A stretch of 64,000 nt of DNA from Chitinibacter sp046530675 (GCF_046530675.1 NZ_CP172558.1:2418001-2482000), one strand, 5' to 3'. Counted from the first letter of the stretch, positions 31,999 through 41,352 are shown. Notes: generated by a model from the sequence alone, not told the origin. Program-made: numbers and translations.

Positions 31999-32309
31999 CA
32001 TTTTTGACTAAAAAATTGCGCCAGCCGATCACGGCTTACGAAGAGCAGCATTCCGAAATTACCTTGCGCACGCCGGGTATGGCTGAGGTTAACGCGATCA
32101 AGGCGTATCCATACACCTTGTGTCCTGATGACGATGGCGCGGTAGAAATCCGCATCAAGCCGGTGCTGGTGAGCAAGTACATCGAAATGCTGGCTGATAT
32201 TCCTGCTAGCGCGGTTAAGCAGATTCATCCGGCCGATGTGTTTGAAATCGGGAATGCGCTGATGGGTTTTTTCACGGGCAACTCGGAGGCCGCAGCGTCG
32301 AGCGATTGA
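31995..32309 (+). CDS. Tail assembly chaperone (Mu gp41-like)
   Basis: 104 residues (TLRTPGMAEVNAIKAYPYTL, then MLADIPASAVKQIHPADVFEI). It corresponds to the short chaperone (lambda gpG equivalent). Near its end, ATGGGTTTTTTCAC holds the slippery heptamer T_TTT_TTC at 32267-32273, in register with the zero-frame codons, so a fraction of ribosomes should continue in the -1 frame to 32443. Confidence 0.82.
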   Translation: MTFLTKKLRQPITAYEEQHSEITLRTPGMAEVNAIKAYPYTLCPDDDGAVEIRIKPVLVSKYIEMLADIPASAVKQIHPADVFEIGNALMGFFTGNSEAAASSD

Positions 32310-32443
32310 TCGACGACGTTTTCGAGGTGGCCTATTTTTGGCGAATGAAGCCCACGGAAATGTGGGCTTTGTCGTTTTCGGACTACCTGCAAATTGAGGC
32401 GCAAGCCTGCCGGATTGCCGAAAAACAGAATGGGGATGAGTGA
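32273..32443 (+). CDS. -1 frameshift extension of the tail assembly chaperone
   Basis: In the -1 frame after the slippery site the sequence continues HGQLGGRSVERLIDDVFEVA, YFWRMKPTEMWALSFSDY and ends AEKQNGDE at 32443. Joined as 31995-32273 plus 32273-32443 it gives about 149 residues, the gpGT-like long chaperone. WALSFSDYLQIEAQA is typical of this class. There is no separate start codon with a ribosome-binding site. Confidence 0.78.
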   Translation, partial: HGQLGGRSVERLIDDVFEVAYFWRMKPTEMWALSFSDYLQIEAQACRIAEKQNGDE

Positions 32444-34098
32444 TGGCGAAATTTGAACTCAAGGCGGTGCTGACCGCAGCCAACAGAATCAGCCCCGAGC
32501 TAAAAAAGATCATGCAGGACGTCGCCAAGGTGGCGCAGAAATTTGCCGGTATCGGCAAAGGCTTGGGCAGCATGGCCAAGGCCGCTTTGCCGTTTGCTGC
32601 TATCGGCGGTGCGGCGGCGTGGGCTGGTAAATCCATGCTCGATACCACGGCTGAATTTGAAAAATACAGTCTGGTGCTCGAAACCATCGAAGGCAGCTCG
32701 GCCAAGGCCAAAAGCTCGATGGACTGGATTAGCTCGTTTGCCGCCAAAACGCCGTATGAGCTGGCGGGGGTGACCGATGCTTTCGTCAAGCTCAAATCGT
32801 ACGGCGTGAATCCGATCAAGGGGCAGACCCTGCGCGTGCTGGGCGATACCGCTGCGGCGATGGGTAAGGATTTAAATTCCGCTGTCGAGGCCTTGGCCGA
32901 TGCGGTGACGGGTGAAAATGAGCGGCTGAAAGAATTCGGCATTACCGCCAGCAAAAGCGGTGGCCAGATTCTGTATTCGTTTGTTGATAAGTCCGGTAAG
33001 CAGCGCATCGCGAAAGCCAAGGCGAACGACCGGCAAATGATTCAATCAACGCTGATGGCGATCTGGAATGATCGCTATTCGGGTGCGATGGATAAATTGT
33101 CCGGTTCATGGTCGGGTTTGATGTCGAACATGCAGGATCAGTTTGCTCGTTTTAGCCTGATGGTGATGCAGTCTGGTGCATTTGACTGGCTTAAAAACAA
33201 GCTGGGTGGTGCGCTGGATCGGCTCAATCAAATGGCGGCATCGGGCGAATTACAACGCTTGGCGCAAACCGTTGGTGTGAGGCTGGTGCAGGGTTTGAAA
33301 GAGGCGTGGAAAGCCGCGACGGCCTTTGCCGACGTGGTGCTTCAAGTCAAAGACGCGGTGGGTGGCTGGGGTAATTTATTCAAGCTTGCTGCCGCGATTA
33401 TGGCTGGCCCTTTGGTGTTGGCGGTGGCGCAAACCATTGGTGGCATTTTTTCGTTAGGTGGTGCGATTATCAAGTTTGTTCGCGTGGCAGCAATTTTGGG
33501 GCGGGCTTTGGCTGCGCTGCGTGTGGCTGCAATGGCGTTCATGATTTTTAGCGCGGCTAATCCGATTGTACTGGCGGTGGTCGCGGCGGTGGCCTTGCTG
33601 GCTGGTGCGGCATACCTGATTTACAAAAATTGGGAGCCAATCAAGGGTTGGTTTGCCGGGGTTTGGTCGGGCATCAAGTCCGGTGGTGAAGTGCTATGGG
33701 GTTGGATCAAGCAGGCCTTTGCATTTACTCCGCTGGGTATGCTGATGAAAAACTGGGAGCCGCTGGTGGCGTATTTCAAAGGCTTGTGGGATCGCATCAA
33801 GCAATTTATTGAGCCGCTGACCTCGCTGTGGAAAAACGGCCCAGTCATGGGCGATGTGCAGATCAATGGCGACGGTGGCAATGGCTATGGCGCGATGCGG
33901 CCGGAAAGCCTGACCAGACAGAATCGCCCCAATCTGGTCGGTGCTGGCCAGTCGCGCGTCAACGGCGAAATCAATGTCCGCTTTGATAATGCGCCGCCGG
34001 GTATGCGGGTCGATGCGCCGGCAGCCAAGAGGGGCGGGGTGACAATCAACCCTGATGTTGGCTACCGGTCTGGATCGTCGTATCTGACCGGCGGTTAA
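32443..34098 (+). CDS. Tail tape measure protein
   Basis: 551 residues with hydrophobic Ala-rich segments (ALPFAAIGGAAAWAGK; VLAVVAAVALLAGAAYLIYKNW) and tape-measure repeats WEPIKGWFAGVWSGIK and WEPLVAYFKGLWDRIK. FAAKTPYELAGVTDAFVKLKSYGV is a common family block. It is short for a tape measure, implying a short tail (rough inference). The ATG overlaps the extension stop (TGATG). Confidence 0.88.
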   Translation: MAKFELKAVLTAANRISPELKKIMQDVAKVAQKFAGIGKGLGSMAKAALPFAAIGGAAAWAGKSMLDTTAEFEKYSLVLETIEGSSAKAKSSMDWISSFAAKTPYELAGVTDAFVKLKSYGVNPIKGQTLRVLGDTAAAMGKDLNSAVEALADAVTGENERLKEFGITASKSGGQILYSFVDKSGKQRIAKAKANDRQMIQSTLMAIWNDRYSGAMDKLSGSWSGLMSNMQDQFARFSLMVMQSGAFDWLKNKLGGALDRLNQMAASGELQRLAQTVGVRLVQGLKEAWKAATAFADVVLQVKDAVGGWGNLFKLAAAIMAGPLVLAVAQTIGGIFSLGGAIIKFVRVAAILGRALAALRVAAMAFMIFSAANPIVLAVVAAVALLAGAAYLIYKNWEPIKGWFAGVWSGIKSGGEVLWGWIKQAFAFTPLGMLMKNWEPLVAYFKGLWDRIKQFIEPLTSLWKNGPVMGDVQINGDGGNGYGAMRPESLTRQNRPNLVGAGQSRVNGEINVRFDNAPPGMRVDAPAAKRGGVTINPDVGYRSGSSYLTGG

Positions 34099-34110
34099 AA
34101 GGAAAGCAGT

Positions 34111-35289
34111 ATGCCCAGCTGGTGCGACAATCTACGCCCGGCCTCGTTTCGCGGGGTCGGGTTTTTATTTGAAGACGGCGATATGGCGGGTGGTCGTCGC
34201 CTGCAGGTCAATGAGTATCCGCAAAGCGACAAGCCCTTTGTTGAAGATATGGGTCGCAAGGCGCGCTCGATTTCGCTGACGGTATTTCTGATTGGCGATG
34301 ATTATGCGCAGCAGCGCGATCAATTGCTCGCCGCGCTGGAAAAACCGGGCGATGGCGAGCTGGTTCACCCGCGTCTTGGTTCACTCAAAGTGTTTGCCGG
34401 GGATTATCGCTATAGCGAAAGCAGTAGCGAAGGCCGGATGTGCCGGTTTTCGCTGTCGTTTACCGAGGCGGGCGAGCTGACTTTTCCGACCGGGACAACC
34501 AATCATGGTGCCAGCGCGGCGGATTTGTCCGAGCAGTTGCAGGCCAGCGAGACGGCCGATTTTGCTGCCGATCTGGATGTGAGTACGCCCGAACTGGAGG
34601 CGTCGGCGCTCGAGCAGTTGACCAAAAATATCAATACCGGCATTGAGCTGATTAACTTCGGCGTCGATGTCGCTAAAAATCTGCCAGCCTTGATCAAGAA
34701 TCCGGCGCTCTTGGTTGAACGATATTTCGCGATGTATCAGCCGGACGTGCTGGGTTTGTGGGATGCCGGTTCCGGGGTGTATGGCCGTTTGATGGGGCTG
34801 TTTAATCAGTCGGCGCTCGCGCGCTCGCCCGTCGTGAAGCAATTGCCATCGGCAACGGCGAATCAGGTGGCTATGGCGCGCAATAAGCAGGCGATTGATC
34901 GCTTGCACCGCTCAGTTCTGCTGGCTAGTGCCACGCAGGTGGCGAGTGCTCTGGGCGGTGTGACGCCGGTGGTGGTGCATCAGGATGCCGAGGCTTTGCG
35001 TCGGGCGGTGTTGATACAGCTTGATGCTGAAGAGTCGCATGGTGCGACGTATGAGGTCAGAAGGCAGGTTCTGTCTGCTGTTCGAGCCAATACCGTGCAG
35101 GGTATCAAGGCTGCGCAGCGCAATGCGGTGCGGCTGCTTGACGTTGCGCCGTTTGAGGTCGAGCCGGTCGTGCTGACGGCGTATCGGCTGTATGGCGATG
35201 CGTTGCGGGGTGACGAAATTGTTACCCGCAACAAGCTGGTCCATCCGGGCTTTGTGCCTGCCGAGCCCTTGAAGGTGCTGGAAAAATGA
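34111..35289 (+). CDS. DNA circularisation/tail protein (Mu gpN-like)
   Basis: 392 residues with the DNA_circ_N domain: WCDNLRPASFRGVGFLFEDG, RRLQVNEYPQSDKPFVEDMG and ARSISLTVFLIGDDY. In Mu-like phages it is a tail/baseplate hub-associated protein. The rest is a helical domain ending ELVHPGFVP-like (KLVHPGFVPAEPL). It overlaps the next gene by 4 nt. Confidence 0.87.
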   Translation: MPSWCDNLRPASFRGVGFLFEDGDMAGGRRLQVNEYPQSDKPFVEDMGRKARSISLTVFLIGDDYAQQRDQLLAALEKPGDGELVHPRLGSLKVFAGDYRYSESSSEGRMCRFSLSFTEAGELTFPTGTTNHGASAADLSEQLQASETADFAADLDVSTPELEASALEQLTKNINTGIELINFGVDVAKNLPALIKNPALLVERYFAMYQPDVLGLWDAGSGVYGRLMGLFNQSALARSPVVKQLPSATANQVAMARNKQAIDRLHRSVLLASATQVASALGGVTPVVVHQDAEALRRAVLIQLDAEESHGATYEVRRQVLSAVRANTVQGIKAAQRNAVRLLDVAPFEVEPVVLTAYRLYGDALRGDEIVTRNKLVHPGFVPAEPLKVLEK

Positions 35290-36395
35290 CAGATCAGAAC
35301 ACGGTAAGGCTACTGGTCGATGGCCGCGATTTTATTGACTGGAAATCAGTCAGCATCACGGCGGGGATCGAGCGCGTCGCACGGGATTTTACGCTGGAAG
35401 TGACGGATCGCTGGCCGGCGGCGGGTGGCGCTGCGGTACGGCAAATTGCAGCGGGTGCAAAATGCGAGCTGTATATCGGCAAAGACAAGGTATTGACTGG
35501 CTTTGTAGACAGTACCCCTGTGCGGTATGACGGTGGTTCTGTGTCGGTCGGCATCACCGGCCGCAGCAAAACCGCCGATCTGGTCGATTGCGCGGCGTTG
35601 GGGGCGCGGCAATATCGCGGGCAAAAAATTGAAGCCATTGCCAGGGCGCTCGCGTCCGAATACGGCGTGACGCTGGTTTCGCAGGTCGATACCGGCGCGC
35701 CGATTGCCGACTGGCAGCTTGATCCGTCCGAAACGGTTTTCGAGGCAATCGACAAGCTGCTCAAGCCCAAGCAAATCTGGGCGACAGATAGCGCCGCTGG
35801 CGAGCTGCTTCTGATCGAGGTGCCGGGCGAAAAAGTAGCGACGCGCATCGAGCTGGGCAAAAACATTCTCGAATGTGATGCGGCGCTGGATTTCAAGGAT
35901 CGGTTTTCCGAATACGTCGCGCGCGGGCAGGCTGCGGGTGATGACGATCAGTCAGGCGCGGCCAAAACGCAGATCAGCGCCAGCAGTGTAGACGCTACGA
36001 TCAAGCGCAAGCGCGTGCTGGCGGTCTCTATGTCGGGGCAGACCAGCGCGGCCGATTGTAAAACGCGGGTCGAATTCGAGCAGGCTTACCGCTTTGCCCA
36101 GTCGCTGAAAGTGCAATACACGCTGCAGGGCTGGCGTGATGAGGCCGGGCAACTCTGGCGGCCGAATACCCGTGTCTGGGTGCGCGATGAAGTGGTCGGC
36201 TTTGATGACGAGCTGCTGATTGTCGAGGTGACTTATAGCTTGAGCAATGAAGGCATGCGCACGGTGCTGACGCTGGCGCCAGCTGTGGGTTATGAAGTGC
36301 GCGATGACACCAAGCACAAGAAAAAAGGCCGCAAAGGCAAAGACAGCAATGTGCCAAGCAATGCTGAATACGTTTATATGAATGCGCCGAAGTGA
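35286..36395 (+). CDS. Baseplate hub protein (Mu gpP-like)
   Basis: 369 residues (NTVRLLVDGRDFIDWKSVSI, then VRYDGGSVSVGITGRSKTADLVDC), corresponding to gpP/gpD-type hub proteins that link tube and spike. The basic Lys-rich tail (KHKKKGRKGK) is notable. The order N-P-45-46-47-48 is that of Mu. Confidence 0.88.
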   Translation: MTDQNTVRLLVDGRDFIDWKSVSITAGIERVARDFTLEVTDRWPAAGGAAVRQIAAGAKCELYIGKDKVLTGFVDSTPVRYDGGSVSVGITGRSKTADLVDCAALGARQYRGQKIEAIARALASEYGVTLVSQVDTGAPIADWQLDPSETVFEAIDKLLKPKQIWATDSAAGELLLIEVPGEKVATRIELGKNILECDAALDFKDRFSEYVARGQAAGDDDQSGAAKTQISASSVDATIKRKRVLAVSMSGQTSAADCKTRVEFEQAYRFAQSLKVQYTLQGWRDEAGQLWRPNTRVWVRDEVVGFDDELLIVEVTYSLSNEGMRTVLTLAPAVGYEVRDDTKHKKKGRKGKDSNVPSNAEYVYMNAPK

Positions 36396-36401
36396 GGGTT
36401 T

Positions 36402-36956
36402 ATGAGTGAAAGGCTAATGGCAAAAATGCTCGCGCCCTTGTCGCGCCAGATCGGCGGCATGGTGACGCGCGGCGTGGTGGCGCTGGTGAATTCGGCGCGG
36501 AAAATGCAGTCGCTGCAGCTCACGCTGCTGGCCGATGAGCCCAAGGACAATATCGAGCATTTCGAGCCGTATGGCTTTACCGCAAATCCCAAAGCCGGCG
36601 CCGAATCGCTGGCTTTATTTTTGGGCGGTGATCGCAGTCATGGCGTCGTGATTGCCTGTGCCGATCGCCGCTATCGGCTCAAAGGGTTGGATTCGGGTGA
36701 GGTCGCTATTTATGACGACCAGGGGCAAAGCGTGATTTTGAAACGCGGCAAGATTTGCGAAATCAATACCGATCAGTTGGTGATCAATGCGGCAACGCGG
36801 GTGCAGATCAATAGTCCCGAGGTGAAGGCGTCCGGCAATGTGATTGCCGTTGGTGATGTGGCCGATCAAGGTGGAGCCAAAACCATGGCCGGCATGCGCG
36901 CAAAATTCAATCCCCATAGTCACGGCGGCGGCGCGGCCCCGAATCAGGTGATGTGA
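36402..36956 (+). CDS. Baseplate assembly protein V / spike (Mu gp45-like)
   Basis: 184 residues. The N-terminal OB-like part (QSLQLTLLADEPKDNIEHFEPYGFTA) precedes a beta-helical needle (VILKRGKICEINTDQLVINA) and the C-terminal HSHGGG typical of metal-binding spike tips. It forms the membrane-piercing spike. Confidence 0.87.
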   Translation: MSERLMAKMLAPLSRQIGGMVTRGVVALVNSARKMQSLQLTLLADEPKDNIEHFEPYGFTANPKAGAESLALFLGGDRSHGVVIACADRRYRLKGLDSGEVAIYDDQGQSVILKRGKICEINTDQLVINAATRVQINSPEVKASGNVIAVGDVADQGGAKTMAGMRAKFNPHSHGGGAAPNQVM

Positions 36957-37381
36957 TGGAATTAATTCTGATGGTAAACGGGAATCCGGCATCGCCGGAT
37001 GATCCGGAGCTGGCGCGATTCAATCGCGCGGTGCTGATTTCGCTGTTTACCTGGCGGCGTGCTGAAAACGGCGACGTGCCGCCCGATCAGCCCCGTCAGG
37101 GTTGGTGGGGTGACTCGCTGTCGGTCAATGACAAGATTGGCTCGCGACTGTGGTTGCTGGCGCGCGCAAAAATCACGACCGAAACGCTCAATCAGGCGCG
37201 CGATTATTGCCGCGAGGCTTTGCAATGGCTGCTTGATGATGGTCTGGCGGCTGCAATCGATGTGCGCATTGAGCGGGCAGGGCTGGATGGTGCGGCGGCG
37301 GCCATCGTTATCAAGCGCAGCAATGGTGATCAGCTGAGCTGGTCGAGCAATCAATTCTGGCAGGAGCTGCAAAATGTTTAA
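36956..37381 (+). CDS. Baseplate protein (Mu gp46-like)
   Basis: 141 residues; a Trp-rich stretch (RQGWWGDSLSVNDKIGSRLWLLAR) identifies the gp46/gpW-like baseplate wedge family. ATG at 36956 (GTG at 36953 less likely). It overlaps the neighbours by 1 and 8 nt. Confidence 0.85.
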   Translation: MELILMVNGNPASPDDPELARFNRAVLISLFTWRRAENGDVPPDQPRQGWWGDSLSVNDKIGSRLWLLARAKITTETLNQARDYCREALQWLLDDGLAAAIDVRIERAGLDGAAAAIVIKRSNGDQLSWSSNQFWQELQNV

Positions 37382-38420
37382 TCGCCCAACGCTGGCGCAA
37401 ATCAGCCAGCGCATCAGCAACGATATTCTGGCGCGGCTGGATCTGGATGAAATCCGCCGCTCGGACATTCAGGTGATCGGCAAAGTGCAGGCGGCCGTCG
37501 AGCACGGGCTGAATGGCTATCTGGAATGGATCGCCAAACAGCTGTTGCCCGATAGCTGTGACGAAGACCGACTGTTGTCCAGCCCCTGGCTCAATCGCGG
37601 GCTGTCGCCCAATAAGGCCAGTTATGCGGCGGGTTCGCTGAGCGTAACGGCTCAGGTTGGGGCGGTGATCAAGGCCGGTACGGTCTGGCAGCGTATTGAC
37701 GGTGTGCGGTACCAGATCAATACCGAAACAACGATCAGCGCTGTGCCGCAAGTGGTGGCGGTGACTGCACTTACGGCGGGGGGCGCGGGCAATGCGACTG
37801 CGGGATCTGGTGTGGTGCTGGTTTCGCCTGTGCTGGGTGTGCAAGCGGAGGCCGTGGTCGCTGTAGGCGGTGTCACCAATGGCAGCGACGCCGAGGGCAT
37901 CGATGATTTCAGGGGGCGGGTGCTGGCTGCATGGGCGCAAACCGCGCACGGTGGGGCTGATTTTGATTACGTCGCCTGGGCAAGGCAGGTTTCGGGTGTC
38001 ACGCGGGCATGGGTGCGTCCAGCGTATTTTGGGCTGGGTACTGTCGGCTTGTTTATCGTGCGCGACGATGAGGCGCCGATTTTTCCGGACGCGACCGAGT
38101 TGGCTGCGGCGCAGTCGTATGTGAATTCGGTTTGCCCTGTGACGGCAGCGGTAACGGTGATGTCGCCTGTGGCCAAGGGCGTGAATTTCAATATCCAGCT
38201 CACTCCAGCAACGGCGGCGGTCAAGGCTGCGGTGCAGGCGAGTCTGGCCGATCTGATCCGGCGCGATGCCGAGCCGGGTGGGTCTTTGTTGCTGAGCCGG
38301 ATGAATGAGGCCATCAGTATCGCTTCGGGCGAATCCGATCATGTCTTGCTTTCGCCGGCGGCCAATGTCACGACTTTGCCTGGTGAAATGGTGACGCTGG
38401 GCGCATTCACCTGGAGCTGA
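37374..38420 (+). CDS. Baseplate J family protein (Mu gp47-like)
   Basis: 348 residues. FNRPTLAQISQRISNDILARL, AAGSLSVTAQVGAVIKAGTVWQ, GSDAEGIDDFRGRVLAAWAQ and HGGADFDYVAWA are the baseplate J signature. It is a wedge protein attaching fibres to the hub. Overlaps gp46-like by 8 nt. Confidence 0.9.
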   Translation: MFNRPTLAQISQRISNDILARLDLDEIRRSDIQVIGKVQAAVEHGLNGYLEWIAKQLLPDSCDEDRLLSSPWLNRGLSPNKASYAAGSLSVTAQVGAVIKAGTVWQRIDGVRYQINTETTISAVPQVVAVTALTAGGAGNATAGSGVVLVSPVLGVQAEAVVAVGGVTNGSDAEGIDDFRGRVLAAWAQTAHGGADFDYVAWARQVSGVTRAWVRPAYFGLGTVGLFIVRDDEAPIFPDATELAAAQSYVNSVCPVTAAVTVMSPVAKGVNFNIQLTPATAAVKAAVQASLADLIRRDAEPGGSLLLSRMNEAISIASGESDHVLLSPAANVTTLPGEMVTLGAFTWS

Positions 38421-38422
38421 CG

Positions 38423-39001
38423 ATGCGACTGACTCAATCCGATTATTTGCAGCAATTGCAGCAGCTGATGCCGCCCGGCCCCGCGTGGGAAGGCGAGCTG
38501 ATCGTGCGTGAGCTCGATGTGCTGGCCAAGTCGTTTGCTGCGGTGCATGCCCGATCCGGTGATTTGTTGCGTGAGGCTTCGCCGTATCAAACGACTGAAA
38601 TGCTGGCAGATTGGGAACGGGTCTGTGCCTTGCCCGATAGCTGCAGCGTGCAATCGTCGATGACGATGGCGGATCGGCGTGCTGCAGTAGCGGGCAAGTT
38701 GATGGCGATTGGTGGGCAATCGGCTGCGTATTTCATCGCCATTGCCAAAGCGATGGGCTACCCCGATGCCACGATCACGCAGTATTCGGCGCGTCGCTGT
38801 GGCCGGCGCATGGGTACGCCGTATGGGGGTGTCGCCTGGCAATTTGTCTGGCAGATGAATTTGCCGGCGTCGCAGGTCGTTGCGCGGCGTTCGGGTAGCC
38901 CGATGGGCGAGCGTTACCGGGTCTGGGGTAATGCCCAGCTCGAATGCGTGATCAACAAGCTCAAGCCGGCGCATACGCTGGTGCGATTCAAGTACGCATA
39001 A
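38423..39001 (+). CDS. Tail protein, DUF2313/YmfQ (Mu gp48-like)
   Basis: 192 residues. LQQLQQLMPPGPAWEGE at the start and the Cys/Arg-rich CGRRMGTPYGGVAWQF and CVINKLKPAHTLVRF at the end define the YmfQ family. It is the last baseplate gene before the fibre. Confidence 0.87.
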   Translation: MRLTQSDYLQQLQQLMPPGPAWEGELIVRELDVLAKSFAAVHARSGDLLREASPYQTTEMLADWERVCALPDSCSVQSSMTMADRRAAVAGKLMAIGGQSAAYFIAIAKAMGYPDATITQYSARRCGRRMGTPYGGVAWQFVWQMNLPASQVVARRSGSPMGERYRVWGNAQLECVINKLKPAHTLVRFKYA

Positions 39002-39023
39002 GTCGTCTTTTTGATTGTTAAAC

Positions 39024-39049
39024 AACCCGCCTTGATGGCGGGTTTTTTT
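39024..39049 (+). terminator. Rho-independent terminator before the tail fibre
   Basis: AACCCGCC TTGAT GGCGGGTT with a T7 tail. Confidence 0.85.
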
Positions 39050-39062
39050 ATGGGTGCAAAGT

Positions 39063-40058
39063 ATGGATTTTCCTAAAAGTCTGGCCGCCGCGCTGTATTT
39101 GTTGGCCGGTCGGTTTACCGATGGCGACCCGATCAATGGTGTGCCGGCAAGTATTGATCCGGCGTCGCACATGAATGCAGTGACTGATGAGTTGCTGAAT
39201 GTGATTGCCGGGTTTGGTCTGGTTCCTGATGAGACAAAATTTGATCAGGTGTTCAAAGCTATTGCGGGGCGTATTGGTTCTGCTGGTGGCTTGTCATTCC
39301 GTAATCTGCTGATCAACGCTGCCGGCATGATTAATCAGCGTGGATATGTTTCGGGTGCAGCAACGACATCAGCAAATCAGTACACGATTGACCGCTGGCG
39401 CGTGGTGACTTCGGGGCAAAACTTGAGCTGGGCGGCTAGCGGTGCGGTCAATGTAATGACTGCACCTGCAGGTGGCGTTGAGCAGGTGATCGAGGGCGTC
39501 AATGTCCTGGGGGGCACTTACGTTCTGAATTGGGTCGGGACGGCCACGGCCAAGGTGAATGGTGCTGACGTCGCCAAGGGCGGAACGGTTGTCTTGCCTG
39601 CCAATACGAACGCGACACTCCGGTTGATCGGCGGCACCTACAGCATGCCTCAGCTTGAGTTGGGCTCGGTGCCGACTGCGTTTGAACTGCGGCCATTCGA
39701 CAAGGAGCTGACTGCTTGTCAGCGCTACTACGAAAAAAGCTTTCCCCTTGCGACGGCACCAGCTAATGCGGCTGGCCTGTTCAATTATCTGCCGCAACAG
39801 GGGGCGGCTGGGCAGATGATGGTGTTCGGAAACTTCCCGTTCAAAGTGCAGAAGCGCAATGCATCGTCAGCCGTCACGCTCTACAACCCGGTCTCGAACA
39901 ACGCGCAAGCACGAAGCCTGCAAGCGAACACTGACTTTACCAGTACGGCGGCCAACAGCATCACCGAATATGGCTTCGGTGTTGCAGCCACATCGCCGAC
40001 AGGAACCATTGCGGGTAATAGTTGCGCCCTGAACTGGGCAGCAGACAACGAACTTTAA
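39063..40058 (+). CDS. Tail fibre protein
   Basis: 331 residues. An N-terminal baseplate-binding part (ALYLLAGRFTDGDPINGVPA) is followed by the widespread fibre module FRNLLINAAGMINQRGYVSG...TIDRWRVVTSGQNLSW and PQLELGSVPTAFELRPFDKEL..CQRYYEKSF. The C-terminal 100 residues are the variable receptor-binding part. ATG at 39063 chosen over GTG 39054. Confidence 0.85.
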   Translation: MDFPKSLAAALYLLAGRFTDGDPINGVPASIDPASHMNAVTDELLNVIAGFGLVPDETKFDQVFKAIAGRIGSAGGLSFRNLLINAAGMINQRGYVSGAATTSANQYTIDRWRVVTSGQNLSWAASGAVNVMTAPAGGVEQVIEGVNVLGGTYVLNWVGTATAKVNGADVAKGGTVVLPANTNATLRLIGGTYSMPQLELGSVPTAFELRPFDKELTACQRYYEKSFPLATAPANAAGLFNYLPQQGAAGQMMVFGNFPFKVQKRNASSAVTLYNPVSNNAQARSLQANTDFTSTAANSITEYGFGVAATSPTGTIAGNSCALNWAADNEL

Positions 40059-40071
40059 ACAAGGGATGACC

Positions 40072-40581
40072 ATGTCGGCAGCAAAATACAAATTAACAAA
40101 AAATCCGGATGAAGTGATTCGGCTTGAAGACAATACCACCATCAAACGAGGTCATCGTTGGTGGGATGACTATGAAGCGTGGCTGGCAGACGGAGGTGAG
40201 CCATTGCCACTGGCACCTGCGGTGTCGAGTGCTGAGCGCAAGGCCGCTGAAATTAGCCTCTGGCGCGATGAACAAGAGCTGCAGCCGATCACATTCGAGC
40301 ACGCTGGCCATCGCTGGGACGGCGGGCTGAAAGTCAAAACCCGTCTCAAAACCGTTGCTGAATTGCCTGCCTTGCCGCCCGATTATTACTGGACGGATGC
40401 GGATAACGTCGATATGCCGATGACACTGGCCGAAATTCAGAGTCTGGCGCAAGCGCATGAAATCGCTATTGCTACCCAAGGCTGGAAAATTCATCAGCGT
40501 CAGCGAGCGATGAAAGCTGAAATCTTGCTGCTCGAAGGCGAAGCGCTGGCGAATTATCAGCCGGGTTGGCCAGCCGATTAA
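40072..40581 (+). CDS. Fibre-associated DUF4376-like protein
   Basis: 169 residues. YKLTKNPDEVIRLEDNTTIKRGHRWWDDYEAWLADGGEPLPL is the conserved start of a family found just after tail fibre genes and thought to assist fibre assembly. AAGGG lies upstream of the ATG at 40072; an ATG at 40066 is an alternative. Confidence 0.65.
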   Translation: MSAAKYKLTKNPDEVIRLEDNTTIKRGHRWWDDYEAWLADGGEPLPLAPAVSSAERKAAEISLWRDEQELQPITFEHAGHRWDGGLKVKTRLKTVAELPALPPDYYWTDADNVDMPMTLAEIQSLAQAHEIAIATQGWKIHQRQRAMKAEILLLEGEALANYQPGWPAD

Positions 40582-40604
40582 TACGTGATTACTGATTGAA
40601 TTTT

Positions 40605-40627
40605 AACCCGCCTGTGCGGGTTTTTTT
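40605..40627 (+). terminator. Rho-independent terminator before the lysis block
   Basis: AACCCGC CTGT GCGGGTT followed by TTTTT. Confidence 0.85.
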
Positions 40628-40642
40628 ACGTCTGGAGGTGCA

Positions 40643-40924
40643 ATGCAGGAATACGAAAAAAACTTTATCTGGTTGCTGGTGTTGGGGGCGAGTATCGGCG
40701 TGGGCAAATTGCTGGTGTCCAGTGAAACGCTGACGCTACGGCTGTGTTTTGGCCGGGCGATTTTGGGGAGTGCCACGACCGCGATTGCAGGGGCGGCTCT
40801 GATCCAGATTCCGAATATCAATCCGCTGGCACTGATGGCGATTGGCTCGGCATTGGGGATTGTGGGTGCGCAGTTTGTCGAGCTGTGGCTCAAAAAGCAG
40901 GTCAACAAAATCAGGGGAGGTTAA
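40643..40924 (+). CDS. Putative holin
   Basis: 93 residues with two or three hydrophobic segments (FIWLLVLGASIGVGKLLV; ILGSATTAIAGAALI; ALMAIGSALGIVGAQFVELW) and a charged C-terminus (KKQVNKIRGG). Size, topology and position directly before the endolysin support a holin. GGAGGTG precedes the ATG. Confidence 0.75.
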   Translation: MQEYEKNFIWLLVLGASIGVGKLLVSSETLTLRLCFGRAILGSATTAIAGAALIQIPNINPLALMAIGSALGIVGAQFVELWLKKQVNKIRGG

Positions 40925-40926
40925 TC

Positions 40927-41352
40927 ATGATCAATAGTCGGAATCTGGGTGAGTTATTGCCGGCCGTCAAAGCTCGGGCTGAGGCCTTTATTGCTGAGTG
41001 CAAACGGCAGGGGATTGAGGTGCTGATTACCAGCACTTATCGCGATCACGAATCGCAGGCTGCACTCTATGCTCAAGGCCGCACAGAGCCGGGCAGCAAG
41101 GTCACGAATGCCAAGCCGGGGCAAAGCTGGCACAACTGGCGGGTGGCCTTCGACTTCGTGCCGATCGTGAACGGCAAGGCGCAATGGGGCGATGCAGCGT
41201 TGTTCAAGCGCTGTGGGGCTATTGCTGAAAGTGTCGGGCTGGAGTGGGCCGGGCGCTGGAAAAGCTTTCCTGAAATGGCGCATTGCCAATTTACGGGTGG
41301 TTTGATGCTGGCCGATTTTCAGGCAGGCAAAACACTGGAGGCCATCGCCTGA
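40927..41352 (+). CDS. Endolysin, M15 (VanY-like) peptidase
   Basis: 141 residues. TSTYRDHESQAALYAQGRTEPG, SWHNWRVAFDF (zinc His and Asp) and EMAHCQ (second zinc His) give the M15C L-alanyl-D-glutamate/D-Ala-D-Ala peptidase pattern. There is no signal peptide, so it depends on the holin for release. Confidence 0.9.
   Translation: MINSRNLGELLPAVKARAEAFIAECKRQGIEVLITSTYRDHESQAALYAQGRTEPGSKVTNAKPGQSWHNWRVAFDFVPIVNGKAQWGDAALFKRCGAIAESVGLEWAGRWKSFPEMAHCQFTGGLMLADFQAGKTLEAIA

Noticed and set aside
31896..33020. 374-codon antisense frame over tube, chaperone and tape measure
   Set aside because: Sense genes explain the region, including the frameshift site; no support for the antisense product.
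37311..39172. Long antisense frames over baseplate J and gp48-like genes
   Set aside because: The sense strand encodes unmistakable baseplate proteins in tight operon order; the antisense products are Arg/His-rich without motifs.
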